Shown: positions 9,007-18,669, numbered from the stretch's first letter. The stretch is DNA of 34,954 nucleotides from Planctomycetaceae bacterium (GCA_002724245.1 PBOG01000201.1:1-34954); one strand, 5' to 3'. Translations and numbers: made by a program. Notes: generated by a model not told the origin, from the sequence alone.

Positions 9007-11958
9007 ATGTTACGTGCTTGTGTGTTCGTCCTGACGTGGTCCGTGTCCAGTCTGGCGGTTGCCCAGCCACTATCCGATGCTGCCAAGCTCGAGTTTTTCG
9101 ACCGGCAGATCTTCGGCATTCTCAAGGACCGTTGCTTTTCCTGTCACGGCAACAAACGCGCATTGAAGGGGAATTTTCGCATCACCAGTCGGAAAGGTTT
9201 ACTCCGCGGAGGGGACAGCGGAGCAGTGGTGAATTTAGAGCAACCAGGTGAGAGCCACTTATTGTCCTTACTGCGCTCCAGTGAGAGTGGTGAGCGGATG
9301 CCGCCGGATGGTCGTCTGCCAGCAGCGCAGATTGAGTTGATCGCGCGGTGGCTTAAGCTCGGTGCGCCCTACAATCCCCAGCGCGAAATCCGTGGCGAGC
9401 CGAATGAGGGGTTGCCGACCAACCAGATTAACGACCGGACGCGATCGTACTGGGCGTTTCAGCCTCTCGAGCGTCCGCCCTTGCCCGCCTGGCGTCACGG
9501 CCCTGTGCCTGCCCAACCGATCGATGCTTTCATCGATGAACAACTTCACCAACACGGCTTGCAGCCCAACAGCCTTGCCAGCCGGCAACAATGGTTGCGG
9601 CGGGCACACTATGACTTACTCGGGTTACCGCCGACACCGGAGGAGGTGCTTTCTTACGAGGAAATGCGGGTGCCTGACGCGGCGACACGCGTAGTCGATC
9701 GACTCTTGGCATCGCCAAAGTACGGAGAGAAATGGGGGCGTCACTGGCTTGATCTCGTGCGTTATGCGGAAACCAACGGCTATGAACGGGACACCAATAA
9801 ATTGCTGGTATGGAAGTATCGCGACTACGTGATCCGTTCACTGAACGCAGACAAACCCTACGATCAATTTGTGTCAGAGCAGATCGCGGGAGATGAGTTG
9901 CCTGCTTCTGACCCGGATGCAATCATCGCCACGGGATTCTATCGACTCGGAATCTGGGACGATGACCCGGCGGATCGCGAGTTGGCACGTTACGACTATC
10001 TCGATGACATTTTGCGCACGACTGGCGAAACGATGCTCGCTATGACCCTCGGCTGTGCACGCTGTCACGACCACAAGATCGATCCGATTCCGCAAGCCGA
10101 TTATTACTCGATGTTGGCTTTTTTTGCGGATATTTCGCCACAAGGATCTGGAAGCCGAAATCATGTGGCGATCACTGATCTGGAAGCGAAAGCGGATTAC
10201 GAACGTCGCCTGGCGACGCGTCAGGCTGAGGAAATGCAATTGCAAAGGGGCATCGACGTTTGGGAAAGCGAGTTCTTGGAAAAGCTGGCCAAGGCCAAGC
10301 CTGAGCTGCAATTGAACGTCAAAAAGAAAGGGAAGCCACAGGAGCAGGCGCTCATCCCCGCTGCCACGGACAAGTCGGGGACAGACTGGAAATACACAGT
10401 GAAAAAACCGGCAAACAACTGGTTTGAACTGGCCTTCGACGATCGGTCCTGGAAGCAGGGGCCAGCTGGTTTTGGCACCAAGGGTACTCCCGGCAGTCGC
10501 GTCCACACCGAGTGGAAATCGAAAGCAATCTGGCTTCGCCGGGATTTTCGCCTGACGACAATTCCAGGGCGTGTGAAACTTCACATTCATCACGACGAAG
10601 ATGCCGAAGTCTACTTGAATGGCAAACTGATCAAACGTTTTGTTGGTTACGTGACCAGCTACCAACAGGTCGACGTGACGACCGAGTGTTTCGAACTGTT
10701 GCAAACGGGACGCAATACGCTCGCGATCTACTGCCGGCAGACCGGCGGGGGGCAGTACATTGATGCGGGGTTTATCGCAGACGATGGTCAACTTCCGACG
10801 GCGGTTCTGGCGGCCAGGTACGGGCGCGAAATTCTCGGTGCCGAACGGTTACAGTCCTATCAGCGGCTTGTACGCACGCTGGGCGAACTGAAGAAACAAA
10901 AAATTGAGGAGCGGGCTGAATTTGCCATGGCGGTCAGTGAAGCGGGGCGTCATAAGACCTGGATCCTCAACCGCGGAAACCCTCGTCTCAAAGGTGACGA
11001 AGTGGGGCCGCGACTGCCTCAGATTCTCGATCCGCCCCAACTGGCAATTCCTTCTGTGGATGCCAAGGCTCCCACGACGTTCAAACGGCGAGCCCTTGCC
11101 GAGTGGATGGTAAGCAAACAGAATCGGCTGACGGCTCGAGTGATGGCGAATCGACTTTGGCAGCACCACTTTGGCCGTGGCATCGTCCGTAGCGCGAATA
11201 ACTTTGGTTACCTGGGAGACTTGCCGACCCACCCTCAGCTGCTGAATTGGTTAGCGACCGAATTGATGCATGGAGAGTGGCGGCTGAAACGCGTCCATCG
11301 GTTATTGATGACGAGCCGACTCTACCAGACGTCGAGTCAATCCAATCCTGCGGCGTTACGAGCAGACCCAGGAAACGACCTGTTTTGGCGTTACAATATG
11401 CGGCGCCTCGCGGCGGAGGAGATTCGTGATTCGATCCTCAATCTGACGGGCCAGATCAACTTCCGCATGGGAGGGGCCAGTATCTATTCCGAGGTGCCAG
11501 GCGACGTCTTGCGAACGGCTTCCCGACCAGGTGCTGCCTGGGGTAAGTCGTCCCCGGCGGAACGTAACCGACGCAGCGTTTACATCTTCGTCAAACGTTC
11601 GTTACGGGAGCCATTCCTGGAGTCCTTCGATTGGGCGGATACCGATAACACATGTGATGTGCGTTTTGTCACAACCGTTCCGACCCAGACTCTGACGATG
11701 CTCAACAGCAAGCTGCTGAACGATGCCTCCGAGCAACTCGCGCAGCGATTGATCGTCGACCGACCCGACGATCTGGCCGGCCAGGTGCGCCGAGCACTGG
11801 AATTGGCCACCAGCCGCAGGGCGTTGAAACCAGAAGTCGCAGAGGGTGTTGCTTTGTTAAGTGAACTTCGTGAGCAGCTTGACTTGGAGCCAGTCGCGGC
11901 GCTCCAGCGGTTCTGTTTGCTGGTCTTGAATCTCAATGAATTCGTCTATTTAGACTAA
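9007..11958 (+). CDS. Planctomycete cytochrome c (PSCyt1)-DUF1549-DUF1553 protein with beta-sandwich insert
   Basis: 983 residues. The signal peptide is at ~1-19 (MLRACVFVLTWSVSSLAVA). The PSCyt1 domain holds CFSCH at 43-47 and the distal ERMPPDG at ~96-102, a likely axial methionine. DUF1549 spans ~170-390 (PIDAFIDEQL, RRAHYDLLGLPPTPEE) with a second CxxCH, CARCHDHK, at 350-357. A Lys/Glu-rich helical stretch (~395-450) and a beta-sandwich (~455-600, with VYLNGKLIKRF) are inserted before DUF1553 (~690-980; RVMANRLWQHHFGRGIV, THPQLLNWLATEL). The insert resembles galactose-binding-like modules. The DUF1501 gene follows after 17 bases, so they are almost surely co-transcribed. Role unproven. 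Confidence 0.92.
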   Translation: MLRACVFVLTWSVSSLAVAQPLSDAAKLEFFDRQIFGILKDRCFSCHGNKRALKGNFRITSRKGLLRGGDSGAVVNLEQPGESHLLSLLRSSESGERMPPDGRLPAAQIELIARWLKLGAPYNPQREIRGEPNEGLPTNQINDRTRSYWAFQPLERPPLPAWRHGPVPAQPIDAFIDEQLHQHGLQPNSLASRQQWLRRAHYDLLGLPPTPEEVLSYEEMRVPDAATRVVDRLLASPKYGEKWGRHWLDLVRYAETNGYERDTNKLLVWKYRDYVIRSLNADKPYDQFVSEQIAGDELPASDPDAIIATGFYRLGIWDDDPADRELARYDYLDDILRTTGETMLAMTLGCARCHDHKIDPIPQADYYSMLAFFADISPQGSGSRNHVAITDLEAKADYERRLATRQAEEMQLQRGIDVWESEFLEKLAKAKPELQLNVKKKGKPQEQALIPAATDKSGTDWKYTVKKPANNWFELAFDDRSWKQGPAGFGTKGTPGSRVHTEWKSKAIWLRRDFRLTTIPGRVKLHIHHDEDAEVYLNGKLIKRFVGYVTSYQQVDVTTECFELLQTGRNTLAIYCRQTGGGQYIDAGFIADDGQLPTAVLAARYGREILGAERLQSYQRLVRTLGELKKQKIEERAEFAMAVSEAGRHKTWILNRGNPRLKGDEVGPRLPQILDPPQLAIPSVDAKAPTTFKRRALAEWMVSKQNRLTARVMANRLWQHHFGRGIVRSANNFGYLGDLPTHPQLLNWLATELMHGEWRLKRVHRLLMTSRLYQTSSQSNPAALRADPGNDLFWRYNMRRLAAEEIRDSILNLTGQINFRMGGASIYSEVPGDVLRTASRPGAAWGKSSPAERNRRSVYIFVKRSLREPFLESFDWADTDNTCDVRFVTTVPTQTLTMLNSKLLNDASEQLAQRLIVDRPDDLAGQVRRALELATSRRALKPEVAEGVALLSELREQLDLEPVAALQRFCLLVLNLNEFVYLD

Positions 11959-11975
11959 CGTTGGAGTAGAGTCGT

Positions 11976-13460
11976 ATGTATTTTGACCCCGAACGTCAGC
12001 CCAGAAACACTTTTTGTGGTCGCCTGCCGCGCCGCGAGTTGTTGCACCAGGTGGGGGGTGGGTTTACTTCTCTGGCGCTGAGCGGCCTGATGTCGACCGA
12101 TGGATTCTTGCGTTCGCAGGCAGTGGCCGCAGATGGCGCGACGCCGTGGAAGAACCCGTTGGCCGTCAAGACGCCTCCGTTACCGGCCAAGGCCAAGAAT
12201 GTGATTTTCTTGTTCATGTACGGTGGTCCCAGCCATGTTGATACATTTGATTACAAACCCGGCATGTACGACTTGGATGGCAAGACGGTCAAGATCAAGA
12301 CATTTGGTCGCGGCGGTCGCAAAGATGGTGGACGGGTCGTTGGTCCAAAGTGGAAATTCAAACAGTACGGTGAGTGCGGTAAATGGGTCAGTGATCTTTT
12401 TCCACATCTGGGTGGACAGGTCGACAAGATTGCCTTTGTACATTCGATGATTGCGGATTCGCCGATCCACGGATCAGCAATGTTGATGATGAATTCGGGA
12501 AGCGTACTCAGTGGTCGGCCTTCGCTCGGGTCCTGGGTCAATTATGGACTAGGGACTGAGAACGAAAATTTGCCTGGGTATGTTGTCATGCTCGATCCGA
12601 CAGGGGGGCCGATCAGCGGTGCTAAAAACTGGACGAGCGGTTATATGCCGGCTTCGTATCAAGGTGTCGTTTTCAATGCGACGGGAACGACGATTCTGGA
12701 TTTGAAGAACCACCGTGGGGCAAGCCGTCAAGAACAACGGCTCCTCATCGACCGCTTGCGCAACTTCAATGATCGGCACCTGGAAACCCGTCAGGACAAC
12801 AGCGCCCTGTCAGCTCGGATTGCCAGTTACGAACTGGCGTTTCGGATGCAGTCTAGTGTGCCTGAGACGGTGGCTTTTGAAAATGAGCCGGAACACATCC
12901 ATCAACTGTATGGGTTGAACCAGAAACGGACTGCTGACTTTGGTCGCAAGTGTCTGCTCGCCCGCCGACTTGTGGAAAGAGGTGTTCGCTTCATCCAGAT
13001 CTACTCTGGTGGCAACCACAATGATGCCAATTGGGATGCCCACGGTGATCTGGTCAAGAACCACAATTACCACGCGGGGAATACCGATTTGCCGATTGCT
13101 GGGTTGCTTGCGGATCTGGAGCAGCGCGGTCTGCTCGACGAGACGCTTATTATCTGGGGCGGAGAGTTCGGCCGCCAACCGACCGCTGAATATGCCAAAG
13201 GGACCGGGCGGGATCACAACTCCTACGGGTTTACGATGTGGCTCGCTGGGGGTGGCATCAAGGGTGGCATGAGTCTGGGAACAACGGACGAACTGGGCAG
13301 CGCAGCGGTCGAAGAACCGTTGCATGTCAAACGATTACACGCCACCGTATTGCGTCAACTCGGTTTCGATCCCAATGCGCTGTCGTACTTTTACCGAGGG
13401 CTGGATCAGCGTCTCGTGGGTCCTGAGGGTGCGGAGCCGATTCACCAGCTTGTTTCTTGA
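11976..13460 (+). CDS. DUF1501 family protein paired with the 9007 gene
   Basis: 494 residues. The leader has RRELLHQVGGGFTSLALSGLM from 19, a Tat-like signal. Family motifs: NVIFLFMYGGPSHVDTFDYKP, then FKQYGECGKWVSDLFPHLG, HGSAMLMMNSG, CLLARRLVERGVRFIQIYSGG, NWDAHGDL, and GGEFGRQPTAEYAKGTGRDH followed by AGGGIKGG. These acidic and His residues match the alkaline-phosphatase-like metal-site positions of the family. It belongs to the same subgroup as the protein at 28586. It ends 74 bases from the convergent DUF1501 gene at 13535. Confidence 0.92.
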   Translation: MYFDPERQPRNTFCGRLPRRELLHQVGGGFTSLALSGLMSTDGFLRSQAVAADGATPWKNPLAVKTPPLPAKAKNVIFLFMYGGPSHVDTFDYKPGMYDLDGKTVKIKTFGRGGRKDGGRVVGPKWKFKQYGECGKWVSDLFPHLGGQVDKIAFVHSMIADSPIHGSAMLMMNSGSVLSGRPSLGSWVNYGLGTENENLPGYVVMLDPTGGPISGAKNWTSGYMPASYQGVVFNATGTTILDLKNHRGASRQEQRLLIDRLRNFNDRHLETRQDNSALSARIASYELAFRMQSSVPETVAFENEPEHIHQLYGLNQKRTADFGRKCLLARRLVERGVRFIQIYSGGNHNDANWDAHGDLVKNHNYHAGNTDLPIAGLLADLEQRGLLDETLIIWGGEFGRQPTAEYAKGTGRDHNSYGFTMWLAGGGIKGGMSLGTTDELGSAAVEEPLHVKRLHATVLRQLGFDPNALSYFYRGLDQRLVGPEGAEPIHQLVS

Positions 13461-13534
13461 CACGTTTGCTGCCGCGCGTAGAGATGCGTTGCCAGATCCT
13501 GAGGCGAGCGCTGCCTTACCGACACGGTATGCTT

Positions 13535-14896
13535 CTAGAGCAGTTCCGGAATGGGGCGACCACCTTCAGTCACAATCGGAACAGGACGTCCACGTGGATC
13601 GACCCAGTGCGAGTTCAGGTCGATATCCAAGTGGCGGAACGTTGTCGCGGCGAGATCCTGCGGTCGTACTCGTCCGCTGCGGATTTCTGCTCCACGGTCA
13701 TCGCTACTGCCGATGACCTGTCCGGTTGGCAGCCCGCCTCCGGAAACAACCATCGACATGATATTCGTCCAGTGGTGACGTCCTGCCTGCTCATTGATTA
13801 CGGGAGTACGACCAAACTCTCCCATCATCAACACCAATGTCTGATCGAGGAGGCCGCGTTGTTTGAGATCCCCGATTAATGCGTAGAGTGCGCGATCGAC
13901 ACGTGGCAATAAGGGCTTGAGTCCCTTTTCAATACCGCCCCAGCGGATGTCGTCACCGTGGTGATCAAAGTAACCCCAGGCTCCGCTGACTAAGACGAAA
14001 CTGGCACCCGATTCGACCAGACGGCGCGCCAATAGGGCCTTTTCACCCACACTGGAACGTCCGTACTCGTCGCGCAACTGAGCGGACTCCTGGTCCAGGT
14101 CAAACGCTTGTTGCACGCGGCCGGAGACAACCATTTCATACGCCTGTTGGGTCAATCGATCGGTCGTTTCTGCCTGCCCCAGATCGCGGCGGAGCCGCTC
14201 AAACTCGCGCCGCAGGGTGTTGCGATTACCCAGTCGCGCGACTTCGATTCCTTTGGGAAGATTGAATTTACCGGCCAGCTCCAGCCCTTTGACCGGATCG
14301 TGCCGGGACCCCAACAAGCCCGCTCCGTAAACGTCGGAGGTCCACGTTCGAGCCAGCCCGATGAAGGCCGGCATCTCGGGGCTGTTCGATCCTCGAAAGT
14401 GAGAGACGATCGAACCCATGGACGGATATCCCCCACCATCGCGACCATCATTGGTACGTCGTGCCAGCGGGTTACCGGCTTGCATCGTAATAGGTGTATG
14501 GTTGCTGGCGGAACAATCGACTCCGCGCAGGATCGATAGTTGATCTGCGATCGAGGCTTGCAGCGGCAGGGGTTCTGAAAACTGAACCCCGGGTAAGGCA
14601 GTCGAAATCGGAGAGAAAGGTCCGCGCACTTCGACCGGGGCGTGCGGTTTCGGATCCCACATGTCAAGTTGACTGGGTCCGCCAGATAACCAGAACAGAA
14701 TGACGGCTTTGCGGTTGGTGGCGTTTGTCTGCGGTCGGTTTGCGAAGGCTGCTGGCAAAGCCGCGCCACTCAGACCGGCCATGCTGGTCTGTAAAAACCA
14801 GCGACGGGATCCAACCCGGATCGTGGCAGGATCTGTTACGTTACCTGGCGGGAAGACGTGCGCGGCTTGATGTTCGATAGACGTATGGTGTGGCAC
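13535..14896 (-). CDS. Lone DUF1501 family protein
   Basis: 453 residues from a GTG start at 14896, chosen because AAAGGAAG (14902-14909 on this strand) sits 5 bases upstream. An upstream in-frame ATG at 15031 would add 45 residues of non-signal sequence. The Tat-like leader is SRRWFLQTSMAGLSGAALPAAFA (~30-52). Motifs: AVILFWLSGGPSQLDMWDPKP, LLARRLVESGASFVLVSG, YFDHHGDDIRWGG and MGEFGRTPVINEQAGRHH, then SGGGLPTGQ. Here the usual GRDH reads GRHH, and the GGGIKGG is altered, so it is of a different subgroup from the partnered DUF1501 proteins. No DUF1549/DUF1553 gene precedes it on this strand nearby. Confidence 0.88.
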   Translation of the reverse strand: MPHHTSIEHQAAHVFPPGNVTDPATIRVGSRRWFLQTSMAGLSGAALPAAFANRPQTNATNRKAVILFWLSGGPSQLDMWDPKPHAPVEVRGPFSPISTALPGVQFSEPLPLQASIADQLSILRGVDCSASNHTPITMQAGNPLARRTNDGRDGGGYPSMGSIVSHFRGSNSPEMPAFIGLARTWTSDVYGAGLLGSRHDPVKGLELAGKFNLPKGIEVARLGNRNTLRREFERLRRDLGQAETTDRLTQQAYEMVVSGRVQQAFDLDQESAQLRDEYGRSSVGEKALLARRLVESGASFVLVSGAWGYFDHHGDDIRWGGIEKGLKPLLPRVDRALYALIGDLKQRGLLDQTLVLMMGEFGRTPVINEQAGRHHWTNIMSMVVSGGGLPTGQVIGSSDDRGAEIRSGRVRPQDLAATTFRHLDIDLNSHWVDPRGRPVPIVTEGGRPIPELL

Positions 14897-14901
14897 GAAG
14901 A

Positions 14902-14909
14902 CTTCCTTT
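14902..14909 (-). promoter_or_regulatory. Ribosome binding site deciding the GTG start at 14896
   Basis: AAAGGAAG read on the minus strand lies 5 bases before the GTG at 14896. It favours the 453-residue form over longer ones. Confidence 0.55.
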
Positions 14910-15072
14910 GCTGGGAAAACGTGACCGATCGCATTCAACGCACGCCTACTACTATAGCACCCGTGGTTGAGAGGAGCCACACGAACCGTGTTCGTATTCG
15001 CCGTTTGACAACCATACGGTTCCCATTGCACCGTGTCTCAAGTGCTTCACACCTCAATCGGCTCGGGGGCAG

Positions 15073-15104
15073 GTGTTTCATCAGCCTGATCCTGGATGAA
15101 ACAC
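15073..15104. repeat. 10-bp inverted repeat, operator or stem-loop candidate
   Basis: GTGTTTCATC (15073-15082) and GATGAAACAC (15095-15104) form a perfect dyad with a 12-base spacer. There is no T run after it. It sits between divergent genes, a typical place for an operator. No regulator can be assigned. Confidence 0.5.
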
Positions 15105-15310
15105 GCACTGGATGGAGTCGACGTTCAGGCCGGTCTACGGAGGGCCTGGCCCCCGTTTGGCTTTTTGTGGATCGACCGCAGTGGGATGTTCTCTCCTTGC
15201 GCGGGCAGCGTTATTATTGCTGGCGGAACAAGCTTGCCAGGCGAACAGCGGTAACCTCTGTTCCAGCGTCAGGCAGGAATTGACATGCTTCGTGTTTTCA
15301 GGATCTGATC

Positions 15311-17887
15311 ATGCTGAACAATCTCTCTGAACCCATCTGTTGGAGTTGTGCTACCGGAGACGGACGCAATGTACGGCTGATCCTGGTTGGTTTTCTGATT
15401 GCCTTGAGTTCGAGCGGGCTTTCTACACAGGGCTATTCGCAAGGGACTAAGGCGGATTACGAGCGGGCACGGACACTCGCGCAAAGATCTCGTGGGCTGG
15501 TTTTTCGTACACGCGTGAAGCCGCATTGGATTGCTGGAAAACCGCAGTTCTGGTATCGAGTTCGCAGCGGTCGGGATGCGCACCGTTTTCTCTTTGTCGA
15601 TGCTGAGAAAGCCATACGCCGCGAGGCGTTTGACCATCGACGTTTGGCGACCGCATTGGCGGCCGCTGCGTCGCGAGAGGTTTCTCACAAGCGTTTACCC
15701 TTTCAGTCCATGGCCTATGACTCTTCAGGTACAGCGATTGAATTCGCAGCTTTTGGTCGGCGTTGGCGCTGTGACCTGCAGACGTACCAGCTGTCTCCGC
15801 GTGAGCCCGCGAAATCGGAAAATCCGTCCACTGTAAAAGTCCTCCAGAAACGACGTGCGTCCCGCAACGGCGGTGGTGAAACATCCGTGCGATTTGTCAA
15901 TCGTACGGATGAGCGTTTGCAGCTTTTCTGGATTGATACTGAAGGGCGTCGCCGTGCTTACGGAAAGATCGGTGCGGGTGCGCAGCGGGATCAGCACACC
16001 TACGCAGATCATGTTTGGCTCGTCGTTAATGATGCAGGACGCGTGCGCGGTATCTTTGTGGCGGTGGAGGAAGAAGGTACCGCTGTGATTGATGGCACCT
16101 TCCAGCTGAAGGCGGCCGATCGGCCAGTGTCGCGCCCCTCACCATCTGGCCAGTCACCTGACGGACGCTGGCAGGTTCGTATTGAGCGACATAATCTTGC
16201 CTTGCGCGATACCGAGACGGATGAGCAAATGGTATTGAGTGACACGGGAACTTCCGAGGATCCCTTTGTCGCTCGTTTTGCCTGGTCCCCGGACTCTCAC
16301 TATCTGGTCGCGGTACAAGAACGTCTCGGTGATCAGCGTGAAGTGCACTTGATTGAAAGCGCCCCACAGGATCAATTGCAGCCGCGTTTGCATACTTTTC
16401 GGTATGCCAAGCCTGGCGATCAGATGCCGCTGGCACGGGTGCGTCTGTTCGATGTGGTTCATGGCAAACAAATACCCGTGGATGAGAGTTTGTTCTCCAA
16501 CCCGTGGAGTATCGATGACTTTCACTGGTCACCCGACGCGGAGCGTTTTACGTTCCTTTATAACCAGCGTGGCCACCAGGTGTTGCGGGTTGTCTCCATC
16601 GAGGCTGACACCGGGCAGGCCAGGGCATTAATCTCCGAGGAGAGCGACACCTTCGTCGACTATGCCTACAAACAGTTCACACATTACCTGGACGAAGTGG
16701 GTGAAATTCTCTGGATGTCGGAACGGGATGGTTGGAACCATCTTTACCTGTACGACGCCGAGACCGGAAAGGTCAAGAACCAGGTGACTCGGGGTCCATG
16801 GATCGTACGGGGAGTGGATCATGTGGACGCGGAAAAGCGACAAATCTGGTTCCGGGCCGGCGGAATAGACGCGGATCAGGATCCCTACCATGTCCATTAC
16901 TGTCGGGTAAATTTCGACGGAACCGGATTGGTTAAATTGACGGATGGAGATGGGACCCATGCGGTCGAGTTTTCCCCCGAACGTCGTTTTCTGTTAGACA
17001 CTTATTCGCGGGTCGATTTGCCTCCCGTGACCGAACTGCGCAGTGCCGAACAGGGTACCTTGATTTGTCGACTCGAAGAGGCCGACGAGACAGCGCTGGT
17101 CGAGTCGGGTTGGCAGCGACCGGAACGCTTTGTTACCAATGGAAGGGATGGCAAGACAAAGATTTACGGTGTGATCTTTCGTCCCAGAAATTTCGTAGAC
17201 AACCAAAAGTACCCGGTGATCGAGAAGATCTATGCCGGACCCCACGGGGCACACGTGCCCAAGAAATTTGCCGCTTTTCATTCAGCACAAGCGATGGCCG
17301 AACTGGGGTTCATAGTGGTGCAAATCGATGGCATGGGGACCTCGCAGCGATCCAAGGCATTTCACGACGTCTGTTGGCAGAACCTGGCCGATGCGGGTTT
17401 TCCAGATCGTATTCTCTGGATTGAGGCCGCAGCGAAAGTCTATCCCCAGTTGGACCTGTCCCGGGTGGGAATTTATGGTGGCTCCGCAGGGGGCCAGAAT
17501 ACGCTCGGGGGCCTGCTTAACCACGGCGACTTTTACAAGGTGGGCGTAGCCGATTGTGGTTGCCATGACAATCGCATGGACAAGATCTGGTGGAATGAAC
17601 TTTGGATGGGGTGGCCGATTGGGCCTCATTACAAGGACCAATCCAATGTGCAGCGCGCGCATCAACTACAGGGCAAGTTGTTGTTGATCGTCGGAGAGCT
17701 GGACCGGAATGTCGATCCAGCTTCCACAATGCAGGTCGTCGACGCACTGGTCAAGGCGGACAAGGATTTTGATTTGCTGGTGATTCCCGGGGCCGGACAC
17801 GGTGCCGCTGGAACACCTTATGGCAGACGCCGGCAGCGCGATTTTTTTGTTCGGCACCTGCTCGGGCGAGAACCACGGCGCGAGTAA
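15311..17887 (+). CDS. S9-family (DPP IV-like) serine peptidase, exported
   Basis: 858 residues, the normal size for S9B enzymes, which release dipeptides from peptide N-termini. Residues ~21-43 (VRLILVGFLIALSSSGLSTQGYS) form a signal-like hydrophobic stretch after an unusual 20-residue lead. Residues ~150-600 are a beta-propeller (DPP IV N-terminal type; repeated FAWSPDSHYLVAV, FHWSPDAERFTFLYN). The C-terminal alpha/beta hydrolase has Ser725 in GGSAGG, Asp798 in GELDRN and His830 in GAGHG, the expected Ser-Asp-His order. A substrate-side Glu cannot be confirmed by eye. It is transcribed alone and convergent with the HEAT gene. A nutrient-scavenging periplasmic role is inference. Confidence 0.92.
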   Translation: MLNNLSEPICWSCATGDGRNVRLILVGFLIALSSSGLSTQGYSQGTKADYERARTLAQRSRGLVFRTRVKPHWIAGKPQFWYRVRSGRDAHRFLFVDAEKAIRREAFDHRRLATALAAAASREVSHKRLPFQSMAYDSSGTAIEFAAFGRRWRCDLQTYQLSPREPAKSENPSTVKVLQKRRASRNGGGETSVRFVNRTDERLQLFWIDTEGRRRAYGKIGAGAQRDQHTYADHVWLVVNDAGRVRGIFVAVEEEGTAVIDGTFQLKAADRPVSRPSPSGQSPDGRWQVRIERHNLALRDTETDEQMVLSDTGTSEDPFVARFAWSPDSHYLVAVQERLGDQREVHLIESAPQDQLQPRLHTFRYAKPGDQMPLARVRLFDVVHGKQIPVDESLFSNPWSIDDFHWSPDAERFTFLYNQRGHQVLRVVSIEADTGQARALISEESDTFVDYAYKQFTHYLDEVGEILWMSERDGWNHLYLYDAETGKVKNQVTRGPWIVRGVDHVDAEKRQIWFRAGGIDADQDPYHVHYCRVNFDGTGLVKLTDGDGTHAVEFSPERRFLLDTYSRVDLPPVTELRSAEQGTLICRLEEADETALVESGWQRPERFVTNGRDGKTKIYGVIFRPRNFVDNQKYPVIEKIYAGPHGAHVPKKFAAFHSAQAMAELGFIVVQIDGMGTSQRSKAFHDVCWQNLADAGFPDRILWIEAAAKVYPQLDLSRVGIYGGSAGGQNTLGGLLNHGDFYKVGVADCGCHDNRMDKIWWNELWMGWPIGPHYKDQSNVQRAHQLQGKLLLIVGELDRNVDPASTMQVVDALVKADKDFDLLVIPGAGHGAAGTPYGRRRQRDFFVRHLLGREPRRE

Positions 17888-17932
17888 ATGGCAGGGCAGT
17901 GCCGCGGGGGAAACAGCGAGTCCATCCCTGGA

Positions 17933-18535
17933 TCAGGGCGTCTGTTCGGCGCGCTCGATCGTCTGTAACGCTTCCAGGCAGGCGTTGCGAATGTGATAGT
18001 CCTTGTGTTTCGCTCCGCTTGATAAGGCTGCTGTGGCCAAAGGCGAGCCGATCTTGCCCAGCCAATCGGCGGCAAAAATCGGGAGGCCTCGACTGGGGTG
18101 TTGCAGGCCGGTTAGCAGTAGTTCGAATGCTTGCGGTGTGATTTTCAGGCGACAGTGTGCGTACGCGGCGGCAGTGCGGACTGCAAGGGAAGGGTCCTTC
18201 AACAGCTCCTGAAACGTTGTGCGGTTTCCCGCCGCCCGATCGCCCAGGGCGGTGAGCGCCCAGAATCGCACGGCGGCGTGCTTGTCCTGGCATGCCTGCA
18301 GCAGGGCTTCGTCTGCCCCGGCGCCAAAACCAGGCAGGGTGCGGACCGCGACCAGCCGGGCTCGCAAATCACCATCGGTCAGGTTCTTGCCCCACTCGGC
18401 CAGTGTTTTGCCAGCCAGCTGTTGAGGTGCTGCGAGTGTCTCCGCCGCATGGGAGTTGGTTTGAACTGCCAAGGCAAGAGCCAGCGCGTACATGACCAGA
18501 ATGAATCGATTGGGGTGCCAGCAAGAGAACAACAC
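17933..18535 (-). CDS. Small exported HEAT-repeat protein
   Basis: 200 residues from a GTG at 18535, picked because AAGGAA (18541-18546 on this strand) lies 5 bases upstream and this start puts a good signal peptide first (FILVMYALALALAVQTNSHA, cut near 30). The mature part has HEAT-like helical repeats: LRARLVAVRTLPGFGAGADEALLQAC, HAAVRFWALTALGD, LAVRTAAAYAHCRL, IFAADWLGKIG and HIRNACLEALQTIE. HEAT modules of this type are often the C-terminal part of planctomycete sulfatases (begins LAEWGKNLTDGDLRAR). Here the module stands alone, so it may be a detached accessory domain. It diverges from the RidA gene at 18813. Confidence 0.75.
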   Translation of the reverse strand: MLFSCWHPNRFILVMYALALALAVQTNSHAAETLAAPQQLAGKTLAEWGKNLTDGDLRARLVAVRTLPGFGAGADEALLQACQDKHAAVRFWALTALGDRAAGNRTTFQELLKDPSLAVRTAAAYAHCRLKITPQAFELLLTGLQHPSRGLPIFAADWLGKIGSPLATAALSSGAKHKDYHIRNACLEALQTIERAEQTP

Positions 18536-18540
18536 GAGAG

Positions 18541-18546
18541 TTCCTT
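18541..18546 (-). promoter_or_regulatory. Ribosome binding site deciding the GTG start at 18535
   Basis: AAGGAA on the minus strand lies 5 bases before the GTG at 18535, favouring the 200-residue form over a 266-residue one whose extra N-terminal 66 residues look non-coding. Confidence 0.55.
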
Positions 18547-18644
18547 TTTTTACCGGGGCGCCAGTGCTATGGTGGTTCGGTTGTCGACCCACCGGCTGTT
18601 CGTAGTGTAGCCGGTTTTGCCGCAGTTGTTGTACCGCTGTCGTA

Positions 18645-18669
18645 AAAGAAGCGTGTCGCCAAAGAAGCG
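18645..18669. repeat. Short direct repeat in a divergent promoter region
   Basis: AAAGAAGCG occurs at 18645-18653 and 18661-18669, a 16-base period, between the HEAT gene and the RidA gene. A regulatory role is possible but unsupported. Confidence 0.3.

Larger units (their letters stand above)
14897..15310. other. Divergent intergenic region, no gene seen
   Basis: 414 bases between the minus-strand DUF1501 start and the S9 peptidase start. It must hold promoters for both. TTGACA occurs at 15005-15010 and 15280-15285, but neither has a convincing -10 box at 16-18 bases. A dyad lies at 15073-15104. Open frames across it have no ribosome site or recognisable protein. Confidence 0.5.

Noticed and set aside
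10118-10130. T runs at several places (e.g. near 10121, 17845, 24555)
   Set aside because: They are inside coding sequence and lack a preceding stem, so they are not terminators.
9874-10791. 305-residue minus-strand open frame
   Set aside because: It lies wholly inside the conserved 9007 gene, has no recognisable motif and is a codon-bias shadow.
14858-15283. 141-residue plus-strand open frame in the divergent gap
   Set aside because: No ribosome site and an arginine-rich sequence without family resemblance; it also overlaps the DUF1501 start.
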